Shown here: positions 35,071 through 42,598 of the stretch, one piece after another
Position numbering within the stretch: the stretch's first letter is position 1
Layout: every line of letters begins with the position of its first letter
Origin: SIG565 sp964607025
GTDB lineage: Bacteria; Bacillota; Clostridia; Oscillospirales; Acutalibacteraceae
DNA: 51,715 nt
Assembly (NCBI GenBank): GCA_964607025.1
Contig: CAZSIL010000012.1
Span: 1 to 51,715, forward strand
Reading direction: 5' to 3'
Program-made: the position numbers and the translations under genes
Notes under the pieces: model-generated
What the model saw: only the letters and a program-made list of their open reading frames with translations
Told to the model about the DNA's origin: nothing
The model's database searches: none

Positions 35071-35997
35071 GTGGTTTACAATACCATACTCGATGCAATG
35101 GGCAATACGCCGCTTATTCGGCTTAATAATATGGTGGATGCGGACTCTGCCGAGATACTTGTAAAATTTGAGGGACTAAACGTCGGCGGTTCTATAAAGA
35201 CTCGCACCGCTTATAATATGATTTGCGATGCAGAACAAAAAGGTCTGCTTAATAAGGATTCTATTATTGTAGAACCAACCAGCGGAAACCAAGGTATCGG
35301 TTTATCCCTTGTAGGCGCCGTGCGCGGCTACAAGGTAAAAATAATTATGCCCGATTCGGTAAGCGCTGAGCGAAGAAAGTTAGTTGAGCATTACGGTGCC
35401 GAAGTGATTTTGGTGCACGATGCAGGTAATATCGGTCTTTGTATTGAGCAGTGCTTGGAATTAGCCCTTAAAATGCAAAAAGAAGATAAAAACGTATTTG
35501 TTCCCCAACAGTTCGAAAACCCCGCCAATGTGGATATTCAGCGTTCTGTTACAGGAAAGGAAATTCTTGATGCAGTTGACGGCGCTATACATGGCTTTTG
35601 CTCAGGTATAGGTACGGGCGGCACAATAACAGGTATCGGTGAAGCGCTAAAGGAAGCCAACCCTGATATTACTATCTGGGCGGTGGAGCCAAAGGATGCC
35701 GCGATACTTTCGGGCGGTTCAATTGGTACGCATATACAAATGGGCATAGGTGACGGCATAATTCCCGCCATTTTAAACCAAAATATATATGATGACCTTT
35801 GCATTATTGATGATGATGAAGCATTGCAGACATCAAAAGATTTAGCCGCAAAGGAAGGCATTATGTGCGGTATCAGCAGCGGTACAAACGTTGCCGCAGC
35901 TATAAAACTCGCCAAAAAACTCGGCAAAGGTAAAACCGTTGTTACAGTTTTACCCGATACGGCAGAGCGGTATTTCTCCACTCCGCTTTTTGATTAA
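35071..35997 (+). CDS. cysK: Cysteine synthase family protein
   Basis: 308-aa fold-type II PLP enzyme (O-acetylserine sulfhydrylase family). IGNTPL-like MGNTPLIRL is at the N-terminus, the PLP lysine is in GGSIKTR, TSGNQGIGL matches the substrate loop and GIGTGGTITG the phosphate loop. The common GSVKDR is GSIKTR here, so exact specificity is open. GTG 35071 is preferred because AGGTGG lies 6 nt upstream; an earlier GTG at 35062 overlaps it. Confidence 0.85.
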   Translation: MVYNTILDAMGNTPLIRLNNMVDADSAEILVKFEGLNVGGSIKTRTAYNMICDAEQKGLLNKDSIIVEPTSGNQGIGLSLVGAVRGYKVKIIMPDSVSAERRKLVEHYGAEVILVHDAGNIGLCIEQCLELALKMQKEDKNVFVPQQFENPANVDIQRSVTGKEILDAVDGAIHGFCSGIGTGGTITGIGEALKEANPDITIWAVEPKDAAILSGGSIGTHIQMGIGDGIIPAILNQNIYDDLCIIDDDEALQTSKDLAAKEGIMCGISSGTNVAAAIKLAKKLGKGKTVVTVLPDTAERYFSTPLFD

Positions 35998-36071
35998 TCT
36001 TTTTAATTTGTATTAATTTCCGCTTTATACGGGATTGATTATATATTCTATTATGAAGGGACCAACAAACA

Positions 36072-37274
36072 ATGGACGTTAAAGAACGTAAAGTAGGTAC
36101 AATTTCCCGTGGCATTCGATGCCCCATTATCCGTGAAGGAGACGACCTTGCAAAAATAGTTGCTGACTCTGTTTTAGAGGCGGCAGAGTGTGAAGGTTTT
36201 GAACTTCGCGACCGCGACGTTATCTCTATGACCGAATCAATAGTTGCACGCGCTCAAGGCAACTATGCTTCCGTCGATGATATCGCGGCAGACGTTAAGG
36301 CAAAACTCGGCGGCGGCACTATAGGTGTTATATTCCCTATTCTCTCGCGTAACCGTTTTGCAATTTGTCTTCGCGGTATAGCGAAGGGCGCTAAGAAAAT
36401 TGTTTTGATGCTTTCTTACCCGTCGGACGAAGTAGGTAATGAACTCGCCGACTGGGACAAGATTGACGAGGCAGGTATTAACCCCCACTCTGATGTTTTG
36501 TCACTAGAGCGCTATCGTGAAGTATTCGGCGTTCATCCGCTTAAATTCACAGGTGTTGACTACGTGGCTTACTATGAAAACCTTATAAAAGAAGCGGGAT
36601 GCGAAGTTGAAATTATTTTTGCAAATCAGGCAAAAGCAATACTTGATTATACCGACTGTGTGCTCAACTGCGATATTCACACACGTTCCCGTACAAAGCG
36701 ACTCCTCAAAGCCGCTGGGGCTAAGATAGTTTGCGGTCTTGATGAGATTTTGACATCATCCGTAAACGGTAGCGGCTGTAACGAAAAATACGGTCTTCTC
36801 GGTTCTAATAAATCAACCGAGGACAAGATTAAACTCTTCCCGCGCGAGTGCAAAGATTTAGTTCTTGACGTTCAGAAGCGTATTCTTGATGCCACAGGCA
36901 AAAAGGTTGAAGTTATGGTATACGGCGACGGCGCTTTCAAAGACCCACAGGGCAAAATCTGGGAACTTGCAGACCCCGTTGTATCCCCCGCCTTTACCGA
37001 CGGACTTATCGGTACACCCAATGAGCTCAAACTCAAATACCTTGCCGATAACGATTTCAAGGATTTATCGGGTGAAGAACTCAAAAAGGCAATTTCCGAC
37101 AGTATCAAAGCAAAGGATGGCTCTTCGCTCGTAGGTAATATGGCAGCTCAGGGTACAACGCCCAGACAGCTTACCGACCTTATAGGTTCTTTGTGTGACT
37201 TGACAAGCGGCTCGGGAGACAAAGGTACACCCGTAGTTCTCGTTCAGGGCTACTTTGATAACTACACCAACTAA
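36072..37274 (+). CDS. Coenzyme F420-0:L-glutamate ligase-like (CofE family) protein
   Basis: 400 aa. The N-terminal part looks like the F420 ligase fold: DRDVISMTESIVARAQGN, GGTIGVIFPILSRNRF and a later YGDGAFKDPQG. CofE adds glutamate to F420-0 with GTP. Here the protein is longer than archaeal CofE (about 250 aa) and no F420 gene is visible, so another glutamyl or amide ligation is possible. It ends 19 nt before the GMP synthase gene and is probably co-transcribed with it. Confidence 0.7.
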   Translation: MDVKERKVGTISRGIRCPIIREGDDLAKIVADSVLEAAECEGFELRDRDVISMTESIVARAQGNYASVDDIAADVKAKLGGGTIGVIFPILSRNRFAICLRGIAKGAKKIVLMLSYPSDEVGNELADWDKIDEAGINPHSDVLSLERYREVFGVHPLKFTGVDYVAYYENLIKEAGCEVEIIFANQAKAILDYTDCVLNCDIHTRSRTKRLLKAAGAKIVCGLDEILTSSVNGSGCNEKYGLLGSNKSTEDKIKLFPRECKDLVLDVQKRILDATGKKVEVMVYGDGAFKDPQGKIWELADPVVSPAFTDGLIGTPNELKLKYLADNDFKDLSGEELKKAISDSIKAKDGSSLVGNMAAQGTTPRQLTDLIGSLCDLTSGSGDKGTPVVLVQGYFDNYTN

Positions 37275-37293
37275 TAACGGGAGGTAAAAGGAT

Positions 37294-38295
37294 ATGGAAA
37301 ACAATAAACGTCCCGAAACAATGGAACGTATCACAACAAAAGTTCTCGCCGATAAATTTATCGATGAGCAAATCAAAGAAATAAAAGCACAGGTAGGCGA
37401 TAAAAAGGTTTTATTAGCGCTTTCAGGCGGTGTCGATTCATCGGTTGTTGCCGCGCTTCTTATAAAAGCCATTGGTAAACAACTCGTATGTGTTCACGTA
37501 AACCACGGTCTTATGCGCAAGGATGAGTCGGAAAATGTTATTAAAGTATTTAAGGACGAGCTCCAGGCAAACCTGATTTATGTAGATGCAACCGACCGTT
37601 TTCTTGATTTACTCGCCGGTGTTGCCGAGCCCGAAAGAAAAAGAAAAATTATTGGTGCCGAATTTATCAACGTTTTTGCTGATGAAGCAAGAAAACTCGA
37701 CGGTATTGAGTTTTTAGCTCAAGGCACAATTTACCCCGATATACTTGAAAGTATTAAACAGGCAGAAGGCAAAAAAGCCGTTAAATCTCACCACAACGTA
37801 GGCGGCTTACCCGAAGACCTTAATTTCCAGCTTGTTGAACCAATCAAACTTCTCTTCAAAGACGAAGTACGTGTTGTAGGCGAGGCACTTGGGCTCCCGC
37901 ACTCTATGGTTTACCGTCAGCCCTTCCCCGGTCCAGGTCTTGGTGTTCGCTGCCTTGGCGCTATTACGCGCGACCGTTTGCACGCTCTCAGAGAAGCCGA
38001 CGCCATTTTGCGCGATGAGTTTGATAAATGCGGACTGGCTGAAAAGGTTTGGCAGTATTTTATCGCAGTGCCCGATATTAAAAGCGTGGGTGTTAAAGAT
38101 GAAAGCCGCTATGAAGGTTGGCCTGCAATCATCCGCGCGGTAAACACCACCGACGCTATGACAGCGACTATCGAAGAAATCCCTTATGCATTGCTCCATA
38201 AGATAACCGATAGAATCACCCACGAAGTTGACGGTATCAACCGAGTACTTTTTGACTTAACACCAAAGCCGATTGGTACTATTGAGTGGGAATAA
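37294..38295 (+). CDS. guaA: GMP synthase, ATP-pyrophosphatase and dimerisation part only
   Basis: 333 aa. The PP-loop is LSGGVDSSV; QPFPGPGLGVRCLG and the C-terminal IEWE are typical of GuaA. The usual bacterial GuaA (about 515 aa) starts with a class I glutamine amidotransferase; that domain is absent and no coding for it lies upstream, where the CofE-like gene ends 19 nt before. As in archaea, the glutaminase may be a separate subunit, or ammonia may be used. CGGGAGG precedes ATG 37294. Confidence 0.88.
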   Translation: MENNKRPETMERITTKVLADKFIDEQIKEIKAQVGDKKVLLALSGGVDSSVVAALLIKAIGKQLVCVHVNHGLMRKDESENVIKVFKDELQANLIYVDATDRFLDLLAGVAEPERKRKIIGAEFINVFADEARKLDGIEFLAQGTIYPDILESIKQAEGKKAVKSHHNVGGLPEDLNFQLVEPIKLLFKDEVRVVGEALGLPHSMVYRQPFPGPGLGVRCLGAITRDRLHALREADAILRDEFDKCGLAEKVWQYFIAVPDIKSVGVKDESRYEGWPAIIRAVNTTDAMTATIEEIPYALLHKITDRITHEVDGINRVLFDLTPKPIGTIEWE

Positions 38296-38337
38296 ACACT
38301 TCACGCGTCCAGTGGACGATGAAGTGAAGTGTTTATT
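38291..38337. repeat. Long hairpin over the guaA stop codon
   Basis: AATAAACACTTCA (38291-38303) pairs perfectly with TGAAGTGTTTATT (38325-38337), with a further inner stem CGTCC/GGACG. The guaA stop TAA is in the left arm. No U-run follows, so it is not a classical terminator. Confidence 0.7.
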
Positions 38338-38432
38338 AGCGCCGCGGTCGACAGGTGCACCGCGCTCCAAGCGAGCGCAACGTCGGGCACCGCAAGAGGA
38401 TTCCTTAAGGCGCAAAGCGTTGTAAGTCCGAT
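38338..38432. other. GC-rich structured intergenic block
   Basis: About 95 bp, markedly richer in G+C than its surroundings. CGCGGT/ACCGCG, GCGCTC/GAGCGC and CAACG/CGTTG can form consecutive stems, and CCTTAAGG is a perfect palindrome. No open reading frame is convincing. It may be a dispersed palindromic repeat or a small RNA. The rest of the gap up to the terminator at 38452 shows nothing. Confidence 0.5.
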
Positions 38433-38451
38433 ATACAATAAAAATAACACT

Positions 38452-38486
38452 AAACGGCTTGGATTTATTCCAAGCCGTTTTTTAAT
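38452..38486. terminator. Bidirectional terminator, guaA side and small XRE gene
   Basis: 12-bp stem AAACGGCTTGGA/TTCCAAGCCGTTT (38452-38480), then TTTTTAATC. The minus-strand XRE gene ends at 38482. Confidence 0.85.
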
Positions 38487-38673
38487 CTTCTTCTAATAGT
38501 TTTGCAGGAGATATCTTTAAGACTTTAGCCATTTTAAATAACGTTTCAAGCGAAACACCGCGAACAGTTCCCGTACCTTCAACTTGTCCGACAAAACTTA
38601 CACTTTTTCCAATAAGCTCTGCAAAATACTCTTGTGTATATCCTGCTTTTTTGCGATAATAAGCAATTTTCAT
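38482..38673 (-). CDS. Small XRE-family helix-turn-helix protein
   Basis: 63 aa, essentially one Cro/C1-type HTH: YRKKAGYTQEYFAELIGKSVSFVGQVE, then LETLFKMAKVLKISPAKLLEED. It has no extra sensor domain. The ATG at 38673 has no visible SD; the upstream bases are the start of a gene remnant on the other strand, so expression is uncertain. It resembles stand-alone phage-type or toxin-antitoxin-type regulators, but no partner is present. Confidence 0.65.
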   Translation of the reverse strand: MKIAYYRKKAGYTQEYFAELIGKSVSFVGQVEGTGTVRGVSLETLFKMAKVLKISPAKLLEED

Positions 38674-38814
38674 ATGATAGATGAAAGCAAATTTTGCATC
38701 GTTTATTATGATAATGAAAACTTAACCAAGCAAAGAAAAAGCGGAACAAAAATAGCACTTGATTATGCCAACCGAAAATACAAGGAAATTATTTTATTAT
38801 ACCACCCCAAATGA
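38674..38814 (+). pseudogene. Gene remnant resembling the C-terminus of a SLOG/DUF1273-like protein
   Basis: 46 codons from ATG 38674. FCIVYYDNENLTKQRKSGTK followed by ALDYANRKYKEIILLY looks like the last strand and helix of a SLOG-type nucleotide-binding domain (a KSGTK then Tyr-rich helix end). Everything N-terminal to it is missing and no SD precedes it. It abuts the XRE gene head-to-head at CATATG. I read it as a decayed fragment. Confidence 0.4.
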
Positions 38815-38828
38815 AATGACCGCTATTA

Positions 38829-38857
38829 TTGATTTTAATAATAATTAATGATATAAT
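38829..38857 (+). promoter_or_regulatory. Promoter of the LysR gene
   Basis: TTGATT (38829-38834), 17 bp, TATAAT (38852-38857). Confidence 0.7.
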
Positions 38858-38884
38858 AAGGAAAAACTTTCGGTGGTGATTATT

Positions 38885-39805
38885 TTGAATTTACTGCATT
38901 TAAGACACGCGTTAGCGGTTGCAAAATCGGGTTCACTCGGTAAGGCATCAGAAAAATTGCTGGTTGCCGTGCCCAATATCAGCCGTTCAATAAAAGAACT
39001 TGAAAGTGATCTTGGCATTACTATTTTTGACCGCACCACAAAGGGTATGGAATTAACTCACGAGGGTGAAGAATTCATAAACTTTGCCAAAGGAATTTTA
39101 GGCCAAATTGATGAAGTTGAGAATTTTTACAAAAACGGTTCGGCTAAAAAACTTAAATTCACCATTTCGGTGCCACGCGCTTGTTATATTTCTTCGGCAT
39201 TTGCGGAATTTACTAAAACGCTTACGTGTGAGCCATGCGAAATTTTTTACAAAGAAACCAACTCCGAGCGCACTATACACAATATGGTAAACCACGATTA
39301 CAAGCTCGGTATAATAAGATATGCCGAAAACTACGATAAGTATTTTAAGGCGATGCTTGAAGAAAAGGGCTTCAAATACGAACTTGTTACCGAGTTTACC
39401 TACTCGCTTATTCTGAGCCGCGACAACCCCTTAGCATATAAGCAAAATATTTCCTTCGACGATTTGGCAAACTATATAGAGATAGCCCATGCCGACCCTT
39501 ACGTACCGTCTATGCCGATTGCAAAGGTTGTTAAAGAGGAATTGCACGATAACATAAACCGACGCGTATTTATCTTTGAACGTGCAAGTCAATTCGATAT
39601 ACTTTCCAAGAATCCCGAAACATTTATGTGGATTTCCCCTGCCCCCCAGAGTTTGCTTGACCGATATAATCTCATACAGAAAAAATGTTGGAACAACAAA
39701 AAAATCTATAAAGACGTGCTCATCTATAAAGACGGATATAAACTGACCGAACTTGATAAATGTTTTATCGAAAAACTTACCGAAGCTAAAAATATGTATT
39801 TATAG
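38885..39805 (+). CDS. LysR family transcriptional regulator
   Basis: About 306 aa. The N-terminal winged HTH is LLHLRHALAVAKSGSLGKASEKL...NISRSIKELE (residues 3-60), with an effector domain from about 90 on. Proteins of this group start MNLLHLRH, which matches TTG 38885 with GGTGGTG 6 nt upstream; the two GTG codons further up form that SD. The next gene is adhE on the same strand, so it may sense a fermentation-linked metabolite. That is inference. Confidence 0.85.
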   Translation: MNLLHLRHALAVAKSGSLGKASEKLLVAVPNISRSIKELESDLGITIFDRTTKGMELTHEGEEFINFAKGILGQIDEVENFYKNGSAKKLKFTISVPRACYISSAFAEFTKTLTCEPCEIFYKETNSERTIHNMVNHDYKLGIIRYAENYDKYFKAMLEEKGFKYELVTEFTYSLILSRDNPLAYKQNISFDDLANYIEIAHADPYVPSMPIAKVVKEELHDNINRRVFIFERASQFDILSKNPETFMWISPAPQSLLDRYNLIQKKCWNNKKIYKDVLIYKDGYKLTELDKCFIEKLTEAKNMYL

Positions 39806-39811
39806 TTCTCT

Positions 39812-39841
39812 GCCCTGCCGAATTTCAGGCGGGGCTTTTTA
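39812..39841 (+). terminator. Terminator after the LysR gene
   Basis: Stem GCCCTGCC/GGCGGGGC (39812-39835, one G-U), loop GAATTTCA, then TTTTTAA. Confidence 0.85.
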
Positions 39842-39913
39842 ATATCATTTTTAGTGTTATCAAAATTGATAATACCTATTATATATTTTAAGAATTCCAA
39901 ACATTTTAAAAGT

Positions 39914-39931
39914 TTGTTAATATAATAACAA
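39914..39931. promoter_or_regulatory. Rex-like redox operator upstream of adhE
   Basis: TTGTTAATATAATAACAA has perfect arms TTGTTA/TAACAA and differs from the clostridial Rex consensus TTGTTAANNNNTTAACAA at one fixed position. It contains TATAAT (39921-39926), a plausible -10, so a bound repressor would block the promoter. Confidence 0.6.
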
Positions 39932-39967
39932 CTAATGAATAAATCATTTTATTCTAGGAGGATACTA

Positions 39968-42586
39968 ATGGAAGACAAAAATTATTTATTTGTAGACAAT
40001 CTTGAAAAACTCGAAGAAGCTATCGCACGTACAAGAGCCGCACAAAAGAAGTTTGCCACCTATACACAAGAACAGGTAGATAAAATCTTTTTGGCTGCTG
40101 CCTCTGCCGCTAACAAAGCGAGAATTCCTTTGGCAAAACAGGCAGTCAGCGAAACGGGCATGGGCGTAGCCGAAGATAAGGTTATCAAAAACAACTATGC
40201 CGCAGAATATATTTACAACGCTTATAAGGACACTAAAACCTGCGGTGTTATTGAAGAAGATAAGGCATACGGTATAAAGAAAATTGCCGAACCGATAGGT
40301 GTTATTGCGGCGGTTATCCCCACCACAAACCCGACTTCTACCGCGATTTTCAAATGTTTATTAGCGCTTAAAACGAGAAATGCCATTATTATCTCTCCCC
40401 ATCCGAGAGCAAAAAACAGCACTATTGCCGCTGCAAAATTAGTGCTTGAAGCCGCGGTAGCCGCGGGTGCACCCGAAAATATAATCGATTGGATTGACGT
40501 ACCAAGTCTTGATATGACCAACACGGTTATGAAAGAAGCAGACATTATTCTGGCAACGGGCGGTCCCGGTATGGTAAAAGCCGCTTATTCGAGCGGTAAA
40601 CCGGCTCTCGGTGTCGGTGCAGGTAACACCCCCGCAATTATTGATGATACTGCCGATATTATTTTGGCTGTAAACTCAATTATCCATTCTAAAACATTTG
40701 ATAACGGTATGATTTGCGCATCTGAGCAATCGGTAATCGTGCTCAAAAATGTTTATGATGCTGTAAAGACGGAATTTTTAAACCGCGGTTGCTACTTCCT
40801 GACAGATGCAGAAACCGAAAAGGTACGTAAGACCATTATTATCAACGGCGCGCTTAATGCCAAAATAGTTGGACAGTCCGCCGAAAAAATCGCCGAACTT
40901 TCAGGTGTTGAAGTTCCGAAAAACACAAAGATACTAATCGGTGAAGTTGAGAGCGTTGAACTCTCCGAAGAATTTGCTCACGAGAAATTAAGCCCTGTAC
41001 TTGCTATGTACAAGGCAGAAGATTTTGAAGATGCGCTCACCAAAGCAGAGCATCTTGTAGCCGACGGCGGTTACGGACACACATCGAGCATATATATAAA
41101 TGAAATCACCGAAAATGATAAGTTAACAGAGTTTGCCGCACGTATGAAAACCTGCCGCATACTTGTTAACACGCCGTCCTCCCACGGCGGTATCGGTGAC
41201 CTCTACAACTTCAAATTGGCACCATCCTTGACACTTGGTTGCGGCTCCTGGGGCGGCAACAGTGTATCGGAAAACGTAGGTGTTAAGCACCTGCTCAACA
41301 TCAAAACAGTAGCAGAAAGAAGGGAAAATATGCTTTGGTTCCGTGCACCTGAAAAAGTTTATATAAAAAAAGGTTGCTTACCCGTAGCGCTTGATGAATT
41401 AAGAACCGTTCGAAATGCAAAACGTGCATTTATTGTAACCGATACCTTCCTTTATCAGAACGGATATACCAAGCCCATCACAGACAAATTGGATGAAATG
41501 GGAATCGTACACACCACCTTCTTTGACGTTCAGCCCGACCCCACACTTAAAAATGCAACCGACGGCGCAAAACAGATGGCGGCGTTCGCTCCCGACACCA
41601 TTATAGCACTCGGCGGCGGCTCGGCTATGGATGCGGCAAAGATTATGTGGGTACTTTATGAACACCCGCAAGCCGATTTTATGGATATGGCTATGCGCTT
41701 TATTGATATCCGCAAACGTGTATACACCTTCCCAAAAATGGGTGAAAAAGCATATTTTATCGCCGTTCCGACGTCTGCCGGTACGGGTAGTGAAGTTACA
41801 CCTTTTGCCGTTATAACTGACGAAAAAACAGGTGTTAAGTATCCGCTTGCCGATTACGAATTACTTCCCGATATGGCTATAATCGATACCGATTTCCATA
41901 TGAGTGCACCTAAAGGTCTTACCGCGGCATCGGGCATTGATGCCGTAACGCACGCAGTTGAAGCTTATGCGGCAATGCTCGCAACAGATTATACCGATGG
42001 CTTGGCTCTGCAGGCGCTCAAAAACATCTTTAAGTATCTTCCCCGCGCCTATGAAAACGGTTCCACCGACATTGATGCACGTGAAAAAATGGCTAACGCG
42101 GCAACTATGGCAGGTATGGCTTTTGCTAATGCGTTCCTTGGTGTTTGTCACTCTATGGCGCACAAGCTCGGTGCCTTCCATCACCTACCCCACGGTGTTG
42201 CCAATGCGCTTATGATTGAAGAAGTTATCCGCTTTAACGCAAGTGAAACTCCTGTAAAAATGGGTACTTTCTCACAATATGACCATCCACACACACTTGA
42301 GCGTTATGCAGAGATTGCCGACCATTTAGGTCTTGGCGGTGAAAACGCTGAAGAAAAAATGGAAAATCTTATTAAAGCCATCAATGAGTTGAAGGCAACG
42401 GTCGGCATAAAAGATACCATTAAGGACTACGGTATTGATGAAAAGGTATTCCTTGATAGTCTTGACGAGATGGTAGAACAGGCATTTGATGACCAGTGCA
42501 CAGGCGCCAACCCCCGTTATCCGTTAATGAGCGAAATCAAGCAGATGTATCTGAACGCTTACTACGGCAAACACGAGAACATTTAA
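39968..42586 (+). CDS. adhE: Bifunctional acetaldehyde-CoA/alcohol dehydrogenase
   Basis: 872 aa. The N-terminal aldehyde dehydrogenase half has IPTTNPTSTAIFK and the catalytic Cys in NGMICASEQS (about residue 250). The C-terminal iron alcohol dehydrogenase half has the NAD loop GGGSAMDAAK and the metal ligands in HSMAHKLGAFHHLPHG. It reduces acetyl-CoA to ethanol and reoxidises NADH. The start is ATG 39968 with AGGAGG 7 nt upstream. It is followed 12 nt later by a kinase-like gene in the same operon. Confidence 0.97.
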   Translation: MEDKNYLFVDNLEKLEEAIARTRAAQKKFATYTQEQVDKIFLAAASAANKARIPLAKQAVSETGMGVAEDKVIKNNYAAEYIYNAYKDTKTCGVIEEDKAYGIKKIAEPIGVIAAVIPTTNPTSTAIFKCLLALKTRNAIIISPHPRAKNSTIAAAKLVLEAAVAAGAPENIIDWIDVPSLDMTNTVMKEADIILATGGPGMVKAAYSSGKPALGVGAGNTPAIIDDTADIILAVNSIIHSKTFDNGMICASEQSVIVLKNVYDAVKTEFLNRGCYFLTDAETEKVRKTIIINGALNAKIVGQSAEKIAELSGVEVPKNTKILIGEVESVELSEEFAHEKLSPVLAMYKAEDFEDALTKAEHLVADGGYGHTSSIYINEITENDKLTEFAARMKTCRILVNTPSSHGGIGDLYNFKLAPSLTLGCGSWGGNSVSENVGVKHLLNIKTVAERRENMLWFRAPEKVYIKKGCLPVALDELRTVRNAKRAFIVTDTFLYQNGYTKPITDKLDEMGIVHTTFFDVQPDPTLKNATDGAKQMAAFAPDTIIALGGGSAMDAAKIMWVLYEHPQADFMDMAMRFIDIRKRVYTFPKMGEKAYFIAVPTSAGTGSEVTPFAVITDEKTGVKYPLADYELLPDMAIIDTDFHMSAPKGLTAASGIDAVTHAVEAYAAMLATDYTDGLALQALKNIFKYLPRAYENGSTDIDAREKMANAATMAGMAFANAFLGVCHSMAHKLGAFHHLPHGVANALMIEEVIRFNASETPVKMGTFSQYDHPHTLERYAEIADHLGLGGENAEEKMENLIKAINELKATVGIKDTIKDYGIDEKVFLDSLDEMVEQAFDDQCTGANPRYPLMSEIKQMYLNAYYGKHENI

Positions 42587-42598
42587 GGAGGTTTCTAT

